Below, piece by piece: positions 32,945-43,592 of a stretch of 64,000 nucleotides of DNA. Position numbers and translations under genes: made by a program. This DNA is from Callorhinus ursinus. Lineage: Eukaryota > Chordata > Mammalia > Carnivora > Otariidae. Within the stretch, counting starts at the first letter, position 1. Every line of letters begins with the position of its first letter. The stretch lies in contig NW_020313285.1 in assembly GCF_003265705.1 (NCBI RefSeq), positions 15,504,050-15,568,049 of the forward strand. Direction: 5' to 3'. Below the pieces are notes generated by a model. It did no database searches, was not told the origin of the DNA, and saw only the letters and a list, made by a program, of their open reading frames with translations.

Positions 32945-34500
32945 CCTAAAATCTTAATACATTTCCCTGGTTGAATCACTCTCCCACTCCCCTAAATGAC
33001 TATTTTAGATCTCTCCTTAAAACTCTAGCACCTCTTTGCATTTTCAGCTGATGACCTTGCTTCCTGTATATTAAAAATGAAAGCAATCAGAAAAAACTTT
33101 TTCATCTCTTTTCGCATCTGTACCCACACTCTCTGCATTTTCTATTCTGTGATCATGGGTTCCGTTCTTCTTGCCCTGGGTTCTAGCCCCTTCTCCTGTC
33201 AAGGACATTGCATTGCCTCAGTATTCGTCCCGGGCTCCTGCCTGCCAGTGAGCTGTGTCATCACCGTTTGCCATTTCTACTTGATCGTTCCTATCAGTGT
33301 AGAGATATGCTGAAGTATCTCCCTTCTTTAAAACAAACAAACTCCCCCAGCACCACATTTTTCTTCAGCTACCGTTTTCTAAAAGAGTTATTTGTGGTCA
33401 CCAGTCCTTCCTATCTTTTTTGGATCCATTACATTCAGGTTTTTTTTTTCTTTTTCTTTTTCACTCTACTCTTGTTGAGCTTACCAGTGAGCTCCTTGGT
33501 GATACGTTCCCTAGTCAGTTCTCAGTCCTAATTCTCTGGGATGCAGCAGCAGCATCTGACACGGTTGATAATTTTCTTCTCTTTGAAACCTTTTCTCCCC
33601 TTGCTTCTGGGACACTACTGCTTATTTTTAGTTTCTTTTTCTGGTTCTTTTTTGTAGCCCCAACTTCTAAAAAATAAGGCAGTGTCCCAGAGCTCTATGT
33701 TTAAGTCTCTTCTATATATGTAGTCTTTTGTAATCTCATCCTATTCTCTAGCTAGAATTATCATATATTTCAAACTAAAAATGTTATCTTCAGCTTGGAT
33801 CTCTTTCCTAACCTCCACACATGTGTACCCAACTACTGAGTCGACATTCCTAATTAGATATCCCATATTTCATAAGTCAAGACTGACCTCTCCATCTTTC
33901 TCTCCTACCCCAGTGATTGCTCTTATCCCATCTCCCTCATCTTATAGGTGTCCACCCCATCTTTTAGTTTTTTGTGGCTGAAACCTGGTAGACATTCTTG
34001 ATTTCACTTTCTTACACCCCCACATCTAATTCACAATAATGTATTGTACCTTAAAGTCTACCATAAGACCACTGCTCACACTCTTCTCTAAGCAAACATC
34101 TCTTGCTTGTCTTATTTTAGTAGTCTCTTTGCTGCTTCTGCTCTTTTCTGTTCTCAGGACAGTAGCCAGGGTGATCCTTTTGAAATGCAAGTTGAATTAT
34201 GTTACTTTGATGTTCAAAATCCTTCAGTGGCTTTCCTTAGAGTAAAAGCCAGAATACAATAGGGCCTGCAAGGCCCTCCATCATCTGTGCCTCTTACCTC
34301 TCTGATGATACGCCCTATTACTTTCTCCTTGGTTTATTCCACACCAGGCACATGGGTCTCCTTGAACTTTCTCGAACCTGCCAAGCAGTTTGGCTTTAGT
34401 GTCCTTAGGTAAAGAGCTTTCTTTTATTCACTGCAAAATACCCAGTATTCAGAACAGAGACATGCACATGATAGGCATTTACATTTGCTCAATGAGTGAC
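32945..34500 (+). mobile_element. long LINE-2 segment (ORF2 3' part and UTR)
   Basis: Sense L2 text runs over 1.5 kb: gctgatgaccttgcttcctg, catctgtacccacactctct, gcatctgacacggttgataa, aggacagtagccagggtgat, ttcagtggctttccttagag and aatagggcctgcaaggccct. ORF2 (reverse transcriptase) frames are destroyed. The open frames at 33077-33981 are L2 by-products. The copy probably extends a little left of the SINE at 32838. Confidence 0.8.
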
Positions 34501-35426
34501 CACTTATCTTGTTATTCATGTCTTTGAAAACAGCTTTTATGTATGTTTGTATAACCAAAAGTATTTTGACTAAAAATATTTCACTTAAAACCATGTAGTC
34601 CTAGAAAAATTAAAAAAAATTTAGATACAAGGAGAGAAAGTATGTTCAAATCAATTTTTGTGTATGCAAAGTGAAAATACATGGGGAAATGGTTATGGAC
34701 AGAGGACGTAGGAAAGGAACAGAGAGGTAAGGTAAACAAAATAAAAAGAAAAGCCTGATTTGGAAGTCGAGTGACAACACTTAAACTATTTTTGGCTTGC
34801 TCCATACTTCTTTTGGGCTTTTTCTTGAATTCTGAGTGTTGGTGATTTACATGGACTTAGGCTTTTGAAGTTGGGCTATATTACACCTTTCTTTTATCAG
34901 GGATACTGGTTCACGTGAGATTGGGATCCAAAACTTGGTTTTCTGTTGCCAAACTCCTTTTGTTAAAGAAGGTAAGTTGGTGTTATCAAGAAAGTGCTTT
35001 ATCAGACGATATTCTTAGCATTTCTTAAGTTTTTTGTGGAGAGTCCAAAAAGAGGTGTCATAGCTTTAGAGAGAGATTTTCAGCTTAACACAAATTTATT
35101 AGTATGCTTTGTTCTCTCGGTATTGCACTGCCTATTTACCGCCCCCTCGGAAAAGGCAGGGCCTATAAGTAGTTTCACTGTAGTTCTGTGGTAAGCTAGC
35201 AGCTAGCTACATTAATGTGCACAGTTTTATTGAGTAATATAAGCATGTTTGTGCTCATAAATGAAAAATACTTGAATGTTTATAAATGCATTTTTAAAAC
35301 TGTAATTTAAGTAATATCTAGGTAGGAAATAGGAGTGCCGGGAAAATTAATGATAATGCAAACTTTCAGTATTTCATTATGCTGAGACAAGATTTTGTAA
35401 ACCCTTTTAAAAATTAATTAACTTTG
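34501..35426. other. presumed intronic DNA
   Basis: No recognised repeat. The sequence is AT-rich, with no supported exon. Confidence 0.4.
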
Positions 35427-35530
35427 GAGATTTTATTTTCAAGCAGTCTCTGCACCAAACGTGGGGCTCAAATCGACAGCCCGGAGACCAAGAGTCACAC
35501 GCTCCACTGACTGAGCCAGCCAGGTGCCCC
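35427..35530 (-). mobile_element. short-form CAN-SINE
   Basis: Minus-strand short CAN-SINE (caagcagtctctgcaccaaa to gagccagccaggtgcccc), with a weak duplication of taaaattaatt type. Confidence 0.8.
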
Positions 35531-35610
35531 TAAAATTCATTTATTTTTAAACTCTTTTTTTTCTAAGTTATAAGTGTCATTTCCTGTTGATTAAAAAAAA
35601 AATCTTTTAG

Positions 35611-35751
35611 GGGCACCTGGGTGACTCAGTTGGTTAAGTGTCTGCCTTTGGCTTGGGTCATGATCCCGGGTTCTGGGATCGAGTGCTGCTTTGGGCTCCT
35701 TGCTCAGCTAGAAGCCTGCTTCTCCCTCTCCCACTGCTGCCCGCCCCCACC

Positions 35752-35753
<2 letters not shown>
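35611..35753 (+). mobile_element. CAN-SINE whose 3' part became a microsatellite
   Basis: Head and body are intact to ctgctgcccgcccccacccc. The normal CT-rich end and A-tail are replaced by a TG/CG dinucleotide array. Confidence 0.85.
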
Positions 35754-35792
<39 letters not shown>

Positions 35793-35821
35793 CGTGTGTG
35801 TGTGCGCACGCGCGCGCGCAT
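35754..35821. repeat. (TG)n/(CG)n alternating purine-pyrimidine array
   Basis: A strictly alternating purine-pyrimidine run of 68 bases, first GT and then ending gcgcacgcgcgcgcgcat. It has the sequence type that can adopt Z-DNA under supercoiling. Confidence 0.9.
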
Positions 35822-35876
35822 TCATGTTACAATTTCAATTATGAAATATCCATCTTGGATTAATAAGATTCTTTCT

Positions 35877-36096
35877 TGGGCACCTGGGTGGCTCAGTCAG
35901 TTAAGCATACTTCTATTGATTTCGATTGAGGTCATGATCTCAGAGTTGTGAGATCTAGCCCTGCAACCGGCTTTGTACTGGGCGGTGGGCTCTGTGCTGG
36001 GCATGGAGTCTGTTTGAGATTCTCTCCTCTTCTCCGATTATCCCTCTCCCCCCTCTCTTGAGTGCACTTGTTTTCTTTCTCTCTCTCTCTAAAAAA
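35877..36096 (+). mobile_element. CAN-SINE, older subfamily
   Basis: Plus-strand element with gggcacctgggtggctcag, gagttgtgagatctagccct and catggagtctgtttgagatt, then a CT-rich end and ctaaaaaatcc. No clear TSD. Confidence 0.8.
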
Positions 36097-36339
36097 TCCT
36101 TATTTCTGAACTGATAAGTAGTCAAACCTCTACGTTTATTTCAGGTATATTCATAGTCTGAGGCCTACTGTGGCCTGCTTTAACTTGATAATATTCTAGG
36201 TGGATTGTGAAGTAATCAAAATGATCATATTGAGAAAAGTGAATACAAGTAATAGGTTGTGAACCAAATCTTTTAAGGGGTTGTTAAAGTATGCATTCGT
36301 TTGTTCATTTAACAAATTTATCAAACTACTTTTCCCATT

Positions 36340-36833
36340 CTACTCAGAATAAAATACAAACTGTACTCTCCCAGAAAATACAAACTCACTCACAGTCTGT
36401 CGATATAATATGGACCTGACAGCCACTCAGAGTGGCTCACCTTTGCTCACTGCCTTTAGCCGCAGATTAATTTCTCAAACAGGCCTTGCTTATTCTTGTG
36501 TTAGGGTTTTTATACTAGTTGTTTCCTCTGTTTGAAATGATGGTTCCCAGATCTTTGCAAGGCTGGCCTCTTATCTTGAGGATCTCAGCTTAAATATCAC
36601 CTCATTTCCTTGCCACTCAGTTTAAAATAGCACCCTCCCATCACTGTTACATTTTCTTTATAGCGTTTGTCAGACTTTAATATGTTTTTAATTTAAGTGT
36701 GTCCTAAAATAGATCATAAGCCTTATGAGAGCAAGGAACGCCTTTTTCTTGTTCCTTGCTGTCCCAGTGCTCAGAACAATATATGACACTAGATAAATGT
36801 TTAGTAAAAAAGTGTTGAATGAATAAAAATAGT
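36340..36833 (+). mobile_element. LINE-2 3' end
   Basis: gtttcctctgtttgaaatga, cttaaatatcacctcatttc, gccttatgagagcaaggaac, gctgtcccagtgctcagaac and gtgttgaatgaataaaaa are the L2 3' end in correct order. Confidence 0.75.
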
Positions 36834-38741
36834 AATCTCATCTATTCTTTATTGTGAATGAATTTTAGTGTAGTGATGTCTTAAAGTGTCAAAGATGTAT
36901 TCCTTCTAACCTAGGGGAGTAGGAAATGGGAATATTGAGGCAAAAGCCTGATTTAAGGAAAGTGAAATTGCTCTGATGATCCTTAGATCAGAGTATCGGG
37001 TAGAACTAGTGGTGTGTTGGAGCTGGTGAGCTGACCTTGTGCATCTTTCCAGCTCCATGTTCAATGACATCATCTTGGCAGCTTGGAACTGGTTATGGTA
37101 GGACTGTTTATGACATGGGAATCTGCAAAAGCTATAAATCAGGGTCTTTTTTTCAGAGAGGTAGTTGTTAAGTATTTATCAGCCAACCACTGGGTGGAAC
37201 CATATGAAATTGTTTTTGTGGATAAAAAATGCTTGAATATTGACAAGCATTTTTTCTTATGGCTTAACCTAGCAGAGTTAGTTAGTTTGGTTTAAAGATA
37301 ATTTCCTCATTGTGGTCTGTGAAGTCAGTTCAGTCCGTGACTTACCTCAGTGCTGTACCTTTTTTGTTTTTCAAAGTTGCATTCCCTTCACATCTGATGA
37401 TGATTTGTAGATTCTTTTATTGTGTAAAAACTGGTTATTTGTGTGTTTGTATATTAATTGCTTAACTATACACCTTACTTTGACTACTAGTTCATTCCAA
37501 AGCAGGCATAAAAGATCTTGAGATGCTTTTGAAGGTGTTTTTGGTTTTGCTACCGAGTTGCTACGCCCATGGTAAGGTGCTCTTTTCCTGGTGAAGAAAG
37601 CAGAGCTGATTCAATTTGAGTCATAAATTATTAGATAACTTTTATTTTAAAATTTGCTTTTCAGAATGATTTACATGATTTACATAAATATGCCTGAGTT
37701 CAGGTTTTTTTTTTCCTGGCTTTTTTCTTTTCTTTTGCCCATTATCCTCTAAGTGCTTACCTGATGTCTCTGATCATTTACTTCCTGCTACTCGGATATT
37801 TCCTATGAATCCGTATCTCTGAATCAATGAAATGATGTGGTCCTGTTTCTCAGGTTTAGTAGTTTTTCTCTATTGTCTTTCCTGTGATCACCTGGACATA
37901 CCGTGCCATTTTCCACCCTTATCTCCCCCCACCCGACCCCCCAGTTCTATAAAGAGACAGATTATTTTCTCACAGGGGCCTGAGGAGATTTATTTAAAAT
38001 TTTCTTGAGGAAATTAATTTAAAAATTGAACTTTGTCGATTTACTGACAGTTCTTGAGTGACACTTACATTATGTTAACTCTGAATAAGTGGATTTGAAT
38101 TGTTGATATTGAATTAAAATATGGCACCTATATTTCTTATCCTTTAACTCAGGTTGTTCTCACTCTTATTCACAAGCATTAAAAAAAGTTGTGTTTGATG
38201 CAGAGAATCAGGGTATATGAATAAGCTAAAGAAAAAAAAATCCATAATTCTACCATCCTAAATTAACCACTGGTCATGTTTTGTTGAATGTCCTTCCAGG
38301 CACGCCGATGAATAAGTGGTTTTTCTTTTTTTAACCGAAATAAAATCTTAGTACACAATTTAGCAAATACTGTGATCATAAAAGCGTTACTTTTATTACT
38401 TTAGTTTGAAAGAATCTCATTGGAAAGTGAAAATTTTGTTTGACGGTGGGTAAAGCTGTAAGTAAAGTTATGATTAAAAACAGTGGTGTTTATGGAGAGT
38501 AGAATTGTGGTAAGTCACCTCGACTCAAAAATTACTTCAGCAGTAATTTTTTCTTAAGAGCTCTTTTACCACTGCACAATAGCTTGATTGTGTTATACCA
38601 GCTAAGAAAAACAATACATGATTTTGTGTAGAGTAGACTTATTTTAATAATAGCCCTAGGGTAAAATAAGGGGTTGTAGATAAGTTCATATTTTTTGGTC
38701 TGCCCCAGTCCTATTGATACCTTAATATTAAAATAATTTTA
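36834..38741. other. presumed intronic DNA with a hairpin
   Basis: Repeat-poor. It contains the 12-bp inverted repeat at 37224-37255. The open frame 37083-37295 follows a pyrimidine-rich cag at 37156 but ends without a donor, so it is not called as an exon. Confidence 0.4.
37224..37255. repeat. 12-bp inverted repeat, 8-nt loop
   Basis: Left arm aaaaaatgcttg (37224-37235), loop aatattga, right arm caagcatttttt (37244-37255). The arms are exact reverse complements. Confidence 0.85.
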
Positions 38742-38943
38742 TTTATTTACATATTTATTTTTTAAGATTTTATTTGACACAGAGAGAGACAGCGAGAGGG
38801 GGAACACAAGCAGGGGGAGTGGGAGAGGGAGAAGCAGGCTTCCCGCCGAGCAGGGAGCCCGATGTGGGGCTTGATCCCAGGACCCTGGGATCATGACCTG
38901 AGCTGAAGGCAGATGCTTAACGACTGAGCCATCTAGGCGTCCC
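38742..38943 (-). mobile_element. CAN-SINE
   Basis: Minus-strand CAN-SINE ending gagccatctaggcgtccc. The flanks aatattaaaataatttta (38724-38741) and aatatcaaaataatttta (38944-38961) differ at one base of 18. Confidence 0.92.
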
Positions 38944-38961
38944 AATATCAAAATAATTTTA

Positions 38962-39879
38962 GAATAAAAATGTGTTTTATTAAAGGCTTTTATCCAGTTT
39001 GTGACAATTTCATTAAATATTACTACCGTTTTTAATATGTCAGAATGAGGAATGAGGGAGTTCTTGGAAAAAAAGTTTTAGTTTAAGAATTCGGGTATTG
39101 ATGTTTGAGTTGATTTTTGTTTTCATGTATGTGCAGATCCTTGTGGAAGAATCCCTCATATATATTGGTATATTCCATGCTTTGGAAATCAGTCCTAATC
39201 TTACCAAGTAGCTGTTTTGGACTAAAAGTAGAGTTTTTAAAAGCTAATCAAGAGTCCTTAAGGGTTATATAATTTAAATGACTTCCTTTATCACAGCTAT
39301 ATTCATTAGCTATGGTAGAGTAGAAGGTTGGTTTCCTACCTTGTTTTTATTGTTTCTTTACCTTGTCTTTTTCTTTATTGTACTACAGCTTGCCCACAAG
39401 CTCCTCTGCTCTTTTATCTCTTCTTAAGTAGCTGAAGTAGTCATTTCTCTTAATGTAGTGCTACTTCCTGAATGGCACATACAATACTGAAAACATGTCT
39501 CATGTGGTAAAGAAGAATAAAAGGCATTATAGTTGAGAATGATGCATTTTTGTGTGACGGGGAGATTGGCAGTTCCTAAAAAAATGTTTTTCAGCGAGTG
39601 ATCACATGTTTGTAAATGTTGGAAGGTTCAGTGAAATTGATATAAATTCAAGAAAAGTGTCTAGAATTATTCTGTACATTTTGCTGTTTAAGAAATAGGT
39701 ATTTTTTAAACTTCTATTTCACAGTGAATTTTTAGCATTTTTGTATTTATTTTGTGAATAAAAACCTTGTTTTTATAAAAATGCTACATACAAAGCTCAG
39801 AAATTAGTCACATAATAAATGGCAGAACTAGTGTTCAGAATGTCTGATTTTCAGAGTCATTGACTCGGGAAGCATTGTT
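38962..39879. other. presumed intronic DNA
   Basis: No recognised repeat and no supported exon. Confidence 0.4.
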
Positions 39880-40075
39880 AAGTGGCAGAAAGAATTAGGG
39901 ACTTTGGAATTAGGCACACCTTAGTTTGATCCATAACTTTGCCACATATTTGCTGCGTGGCGAAGGCCTCAGTTTTGGTGATTTTAATTTTATTAAGTGC
40001 GGTTAATAGGCTTGGTAGGATTAAATGAGGTACACCTAAGTACCTGGATTGTAGGAAGTGTTAATATTTCATTTC
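39880..40075 (+). mobile_element. diverged MIR
   Basis: gggactttggaattaggcac, taactttgccacatatttgc, gaaggcctcagttttggtga and taggattaaatgaggtacac follow the sense MIR order. Confidence 0.65.
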
Positions 40076-40226
40076 CTTTTTGCTACTCCATATTACTTTA
40101 AAACATCTCCAGAGTCAGTTGGACATTTTACTTGAAAGTGAATTGCAGTCAGGAAACTGGAAGTTCATGTAACCAGGTGGACTCCTACTGCAGTGTCCCT
40201 TTTAATCTGCCTATTTTAGGAGGAGA

Positions 40227-40334
40227 ATGGTTCTTGAGACTATTTTAAAAAGTATTTTGACTTCAAGGAAAGTTTTAAAGTTAAAAGCTGAAGTAGAACA
40301 GATTGAGGCTGAGTTCATTATTGCTGCCAAAATG
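40227..40334 (+). CDS. candidate first coding exon (36 codons) of an unidentified gene
   Basis: Seen directly: a pyrimidine-rich acceptor (cccttttaatctgcctattttag|g, AG at 40218-40219), 7 untranslated bases, ATG at 40227 in a strong context (A at -3, G at +4), 36 open codons, then aaaatg|gtaaga at 40334|40335, a good donor leaving phase 0. The peptide begins MVLETILKSILTSRK and continues with an amphipathic, charged stretch (KLKAEVEQIEAEF) that looks helical or coiled-coil. Intron read-through would stop 3 codons later. It fits the ATG-less exon ending at 27749 (intron about 12.5 kb). I do not recognise the protein. A chance frame of this length is not rare, so the combination of signals, not the length, is the argument. 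No downstream coding exon could be found in the window. Confidence 0.4.
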
Positions 40335-40397
40335 GTAAGAAAGTAACTAATCTCTTGGTTTATAGTGTAACAGTTGTGTGCATAAAGATGTCTGTTT

Positions 40398-40700
40398 ATT
40401 TAATTTTTTAAAATTTTTGTTTTATTATGTTAATCACCATACATTACATCATTAGTTTTTGATGTAGTGTTCCGTGATTCATTTCATTGTTTGCGTATAA
40501 CACCCAGTGCTCCATTCAATATGTGCCCTCTTTAATACCCATCACTGGGCTAACCCATCCCCCCATCCCCCTCCCCTCTAAAACCCTGTTTGTTTCTCCG
40601 AGTCCATAGTCTCTCATGGTTCATCTCCCCCTCTGATTTCGCCCCCTTCATTTTTCCCTTCCTACTATCTTTTTTTTTTTAACATATAATGTATTATTTA
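40398..40700 (-). mobile_element. LINE-1 3' UTR fragment, part of a chimera
   Basis: Antisense of the young carnivore L1 3' end (tatgttaatcaccatacat, attagtttttgatgtagtg, ctccgagtccatagtctctc), extending to aataatacattatatg-type sequence at 40684-40700. Its 5' end abuts a short SINE directly. The pair shares one duplication (agatgtct at 40386-40393 and 40788-40795). Confidence 0.8.
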
Positions 40701-40785
40701 ATTTTATTTTTAAGTAATCTCTATACCCAACATGGGGCGAGATCAGGAGTTGCGTGCTCTTCCAACTGATCCAGCCAGGCGCCCC
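40701..40785 (-). mobile_element. short-form CAN-SINE fused to L1 3' end
   Basis: Minus-strand short SINE (taagtaatctctatacccaa to gatccagccaggcgcccc) with an internal deletion of the anticodon-side region. Its head, not the L1, touches the right TSD copy. Confidence 0.8.
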
Positions 40786-40795
40786 AGAGATGTCT

Positions 40796-41084
40796 ATTTT
40801 AAAGCCTAAGAACTACCCTTTGCAGAAGAAAAAAGTTACTAAAATATGGAAAAAAAGTGTTCAACTTTAATAACAATATGTTTCTCTTACCAGATTTAAG
40901 ATTTAAGAAATGGTGCCAATTCACCTCAGTACAGTGACATAGGTACTAAATTTATTGCTGGAGGGAGTATAAATCTGTAGAGCCCCCCCTTTTCTTTTTC
41001 AAAAGCATTTTGACATATCAAAGACTGGTATTTTTGTCTCTGAGGCTATATCCTAAGGAAATAATCGTCACTTTTTTTTTTTTT
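40796..41084. other. unassigned DNA
   Basis: Intron or intergenic DNA, with no recognised repeat. Confidence 0.4.
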
Positions 41085-42330
41085 AACACTATGGCAGCTT
41101 TATTGAAATATAACACGTGATACTGTGAGTTACAGTAAGAAAGAATCTATTTGGTCTTCCCTGTTCTTGGTGCAGAGCTCCTAAAACCCTTGGAATTTCC
41201 TAAGAGAGCCATAAAAGTGTCTTTTGTTATGTTAATGAGGTGACTTTTGGGAAGCAGGTAAAGATGGCCACTGATTGCCGGGAGAACCAACCCTGCGATT
41301 AGAGGTTTAGAACTTTTAAGTCCCACCTCTCTGACCTGGAGAGGGGCCAGGGGCTGGAGGTTGAATTGCCGTGATCAATGATTTAATCAATCATAACTGT
41401 GTAATGAAGCCTTCATAAAAATGCGAAGGATGGGGTAGGATAACTTCCTGGTGGTGAGCACACAGAGGTGCTGGGGGGAGTGGCATGCTCAGAGAGCAAG
41501 GAAGCTACAGACCCCTTTCCTTTTTTTCCCTCTGTATCTCTTCCATTTGGCTGTTCCAGAATTATATCTTTTCATAATAAACTGGTAATCTCATGACTGA
41601 AATGTTTCTCAGATTTCTGTAAACTGCTCTAGCATATTAGTCAAACCTGAGGAGGGAGTCATGGGAACTTTAGAAGCACAGGTGACAGTCTGGACTTAAC
41701 GATTGACCTCTGAAGGGCAGGGCAGTCTTGTAGGACTGAGCCCTTAGCCTACCTGTGGGATCTGGTGCTATTTCTAGGTATGTCAGGATTGAGTTGAATT
41801 ATAGGACACCCAGGTGGTATTGGAGAATTGCTTGGTGTTGGTGTGTTCTGCACCTCAGGATTGGTGTCGCTATTGTTATTTCACATATCGTAATCCACCT
41901 TTTAAAGTATATAAGTCAGTGTTGTGTAGCCATCAGTACTGTCTAATTTTAGAATATTTTCATTACCTCTAAAAGAAATTAACAGTCATTCCCCATTCCT
42001 CCATTTCCCGCAGCTCCTGGCAACCACTAATCTGTTTTCTGTCTCTCTGGATTTGCCTCCTTTGGACATTTTATATAAATTAAATCATACAGTGTGTGTG
42101 TTTTTGTGAGTGGCTTTTTTCACTTAGCATAATGTTTCAGGGTTCATCTATGTTGTAGCATGTATCAGCACTTGATTCTGTCTTGAGGATGAACGTTAGT
42201 TGTATGGATATACCACATTTCATTTATCCATCAGTTAATGGGTATTTGGGTTTCTACATTTTGGCTAGTATGAATAATACTGCTATGAATATTCATATGC
42301 AGCTTTTTGTGTGGATGTATGTTTTATTTT
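41085..42330 (-). mobile_element. old LINE-1 3' region interrupted by an LTR
   Basis: The antisense L1 end ggcagctttattgaaatata (41095-41120) breaks off and resumes at about 41875 with atcgtaatccaccttttaaa, ctggcaaccactaatctgtt and ttcacttagcataatgtttc. The two parts are contiguous in an intact element, which dates the LTR between them as a later insertion. Confidence 0.7.
41126..41872 (+). mobile_element. LTR-like insertion with TATA-like and AATAAA signals
   Basis: About 745 bases splitting an L1. Order: gtcccacctctctgacctgg, ataatgaagcc-type region with cttcataaaaatgcg (TATA-like, about 41413), ttcataataaactggtaatc (AATAAA at 41575-41580), ggcagtcttgtaggactgag, then attgcttggtgttggtgtg. 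This arrangement fits a retroviral-type LTR plus flanking sequence. I do not assign a family, and no coding part is present. Confidence 0.5.
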
Positions 42331-42331
42331 T

Positions 42332-42743
42332 TAAAAGATTTTTTTATGAGAGAGGCACAAGCAGGGGGTGGGGCAGAGGGAAGGGAGAGAGAGAATCGGA
42401 CTCCCCATTGTGTATTACTGATAAATTCTTGCAGCCAAGATCATTCAGTGTTAGAATGTTACTATTGTATGTTGACCTAACAATTGTCTTATATTATAAA
42501 TAAAGTCATCTTGGACTACTGCTAAGAGAATCACTTTACAGTTGAAAGACTAAAAAAAGTCAGCTGTCAACTCTGAAATGTGGTTTTATGGCAGTCAGTA
42601 TCACTTGAACAAGAGGGAAAGAGAATGTCAAGCAGACTCCCCACTGAGCGCAGAGCCAGTCCCTGGGCCGGATCTCAGAACCCTTGAGATCATGATCTGT
42701 GCCAAAATCAAGAGTCAGGCGCTTAACTGACTGAGCCACCCGG
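42332..42743 (-). mobile_element. CAN-SINE in two overlapping pieces
   Basis: 42332-42408 carries the tail and body of a minus-strand SINE up to gactccccatt. 42609-42743 carries body and head, starting again before agcagactccccactgagc. The 200 bases between are not SINE. Because the pieces overlap in SINE coordinates, this is two partial SINEs, or one copy rearranged, rather than a simple interruption. Confidence 0.65.
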
Positions 42744-42933
42744 CAGTGTACATTTTAAGCTTAAACATAATCTATCTGTGAGCATTCTTTGCAAGATACA
42801 AACAGTACTCTAGGATTTTCAGGTAGAAAGATACTATATAGGGAATTTGATACTTAAAAAAAATCATTGGATAGTTTGGAAGAATTGGAGGCAGAGAACC
42901 ATCATTGGATTATATGTTTAAGAATATAAGGCC
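42744..42933. other. short unassigned stretch
   Basis: No recognised feature. It ends in the left TSD copy atataaggcc (42924-42933). Confidence 0.4.
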
Positions 42934-43111
42934 GGGGGCACTTGGGTGGCTCAGTTGTTAAGCATCTGCCTTCGGCTCAGATCCTGATCCCAAGGTCCTG
43001 GGATCGAGCCCTGCATCGGGCTCCCTGCTCTGCGGGAAGCCTGCTTCTCCCTCTCCCCCTGCTTGTGTTCCTCTCTCACTGTGTCTTTCTCTGTCAAATA
43101 AATAAATAAAA

Positions 43112-43172
43112 TCTTTTTTTTTAAAGATTTTATTTATTTATTTGACAGAGTGAGAGAGTACAAGCAGGGGGA
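43112..43172 (-). mobile_element. CAN-SINE nested tail-to-tail, cut by gap
   Basis: ttttttttaaagattttatt to gtacaagcagggggagN is the tail and distal body of a minus-strand SINE. Its head must lie in the unsequenced bases. Confidence 0.85.
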
Positions 43173-43572
43173 NNNNNNNNNNNNNNNNNNNNNNNNNNNN
43201 NNNNNNNNNNNNNNNNNNNNNNNNNNNNNNNNNNNNNNNNNNNNNNNNNNNNNNNNNNNNNNNNNNNNNNNNNNNNNNNNNNNNNNNNNNNNNNNNNNNN
43301 NNNNNNNNNNNNNNNNNNNNNNNNNNNNNNNNNNNNNNNNNNNNNNNNNNNNNNNNNNNNNNNNNNNNNNNNNNNNNNNNNNNNNNNNNNNNNNNNNNNN
43401 NNNNNNNNNNNNNNNNNNNNNNNNNNNNNNNNNNNNNNNNNNNNNNNNNNNNNNNNNNNNNNNNNNNNNNNNNNNNNNNNNNNNNNNNNNNNNNNNNNNN
43501 NNNNNNNNNNNNNNNNNNNNNNNNNNNNNNNNNNNNNNNNNNNNNNNNNNNNNNNNNNNNNNNNNNNNNNNN
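43173..43572. other. assembly gap, 400 N
   Basis: Exactly 400 unknown bases. Context predicts the remaining 130 or so bases of a minus-strand SINE, the rest of an A-tail and a CA/TA microsatellite whose end is visible at 43573-43590. Reading frames that cross it are meaningless. Confidence 0.99.
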
Positions 43573-43592
43573 ACACACACATATATATATAT
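43573..43592. repeat. end of a CA/TA microsatellite
   Basis: acacacacatatatatatat follows the gap directly. Its true length is unknown. Confidence 0.85.

Larger units (their letters stand above)
42934..43588 (+). mobile_element. CAN-SINE, outer copy of an inverted pair spanning the gap
   Basis: The plus-strand SINE body is 42934-43111. The TSD atataaggcc occurs at 42924-42933 and again after the gap at 43589-43598. Everything between, including the N run, therefore belongs to this insertion and what later entered its tail. Confidence 0.85.

Noticed and set aside
37083..37295. 70-codon frame after a good pyrimidine tract
   Set aside because: No donor before the stop, weak start context, and it contains the low-complexity hairpin. 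Not enough for an exon.
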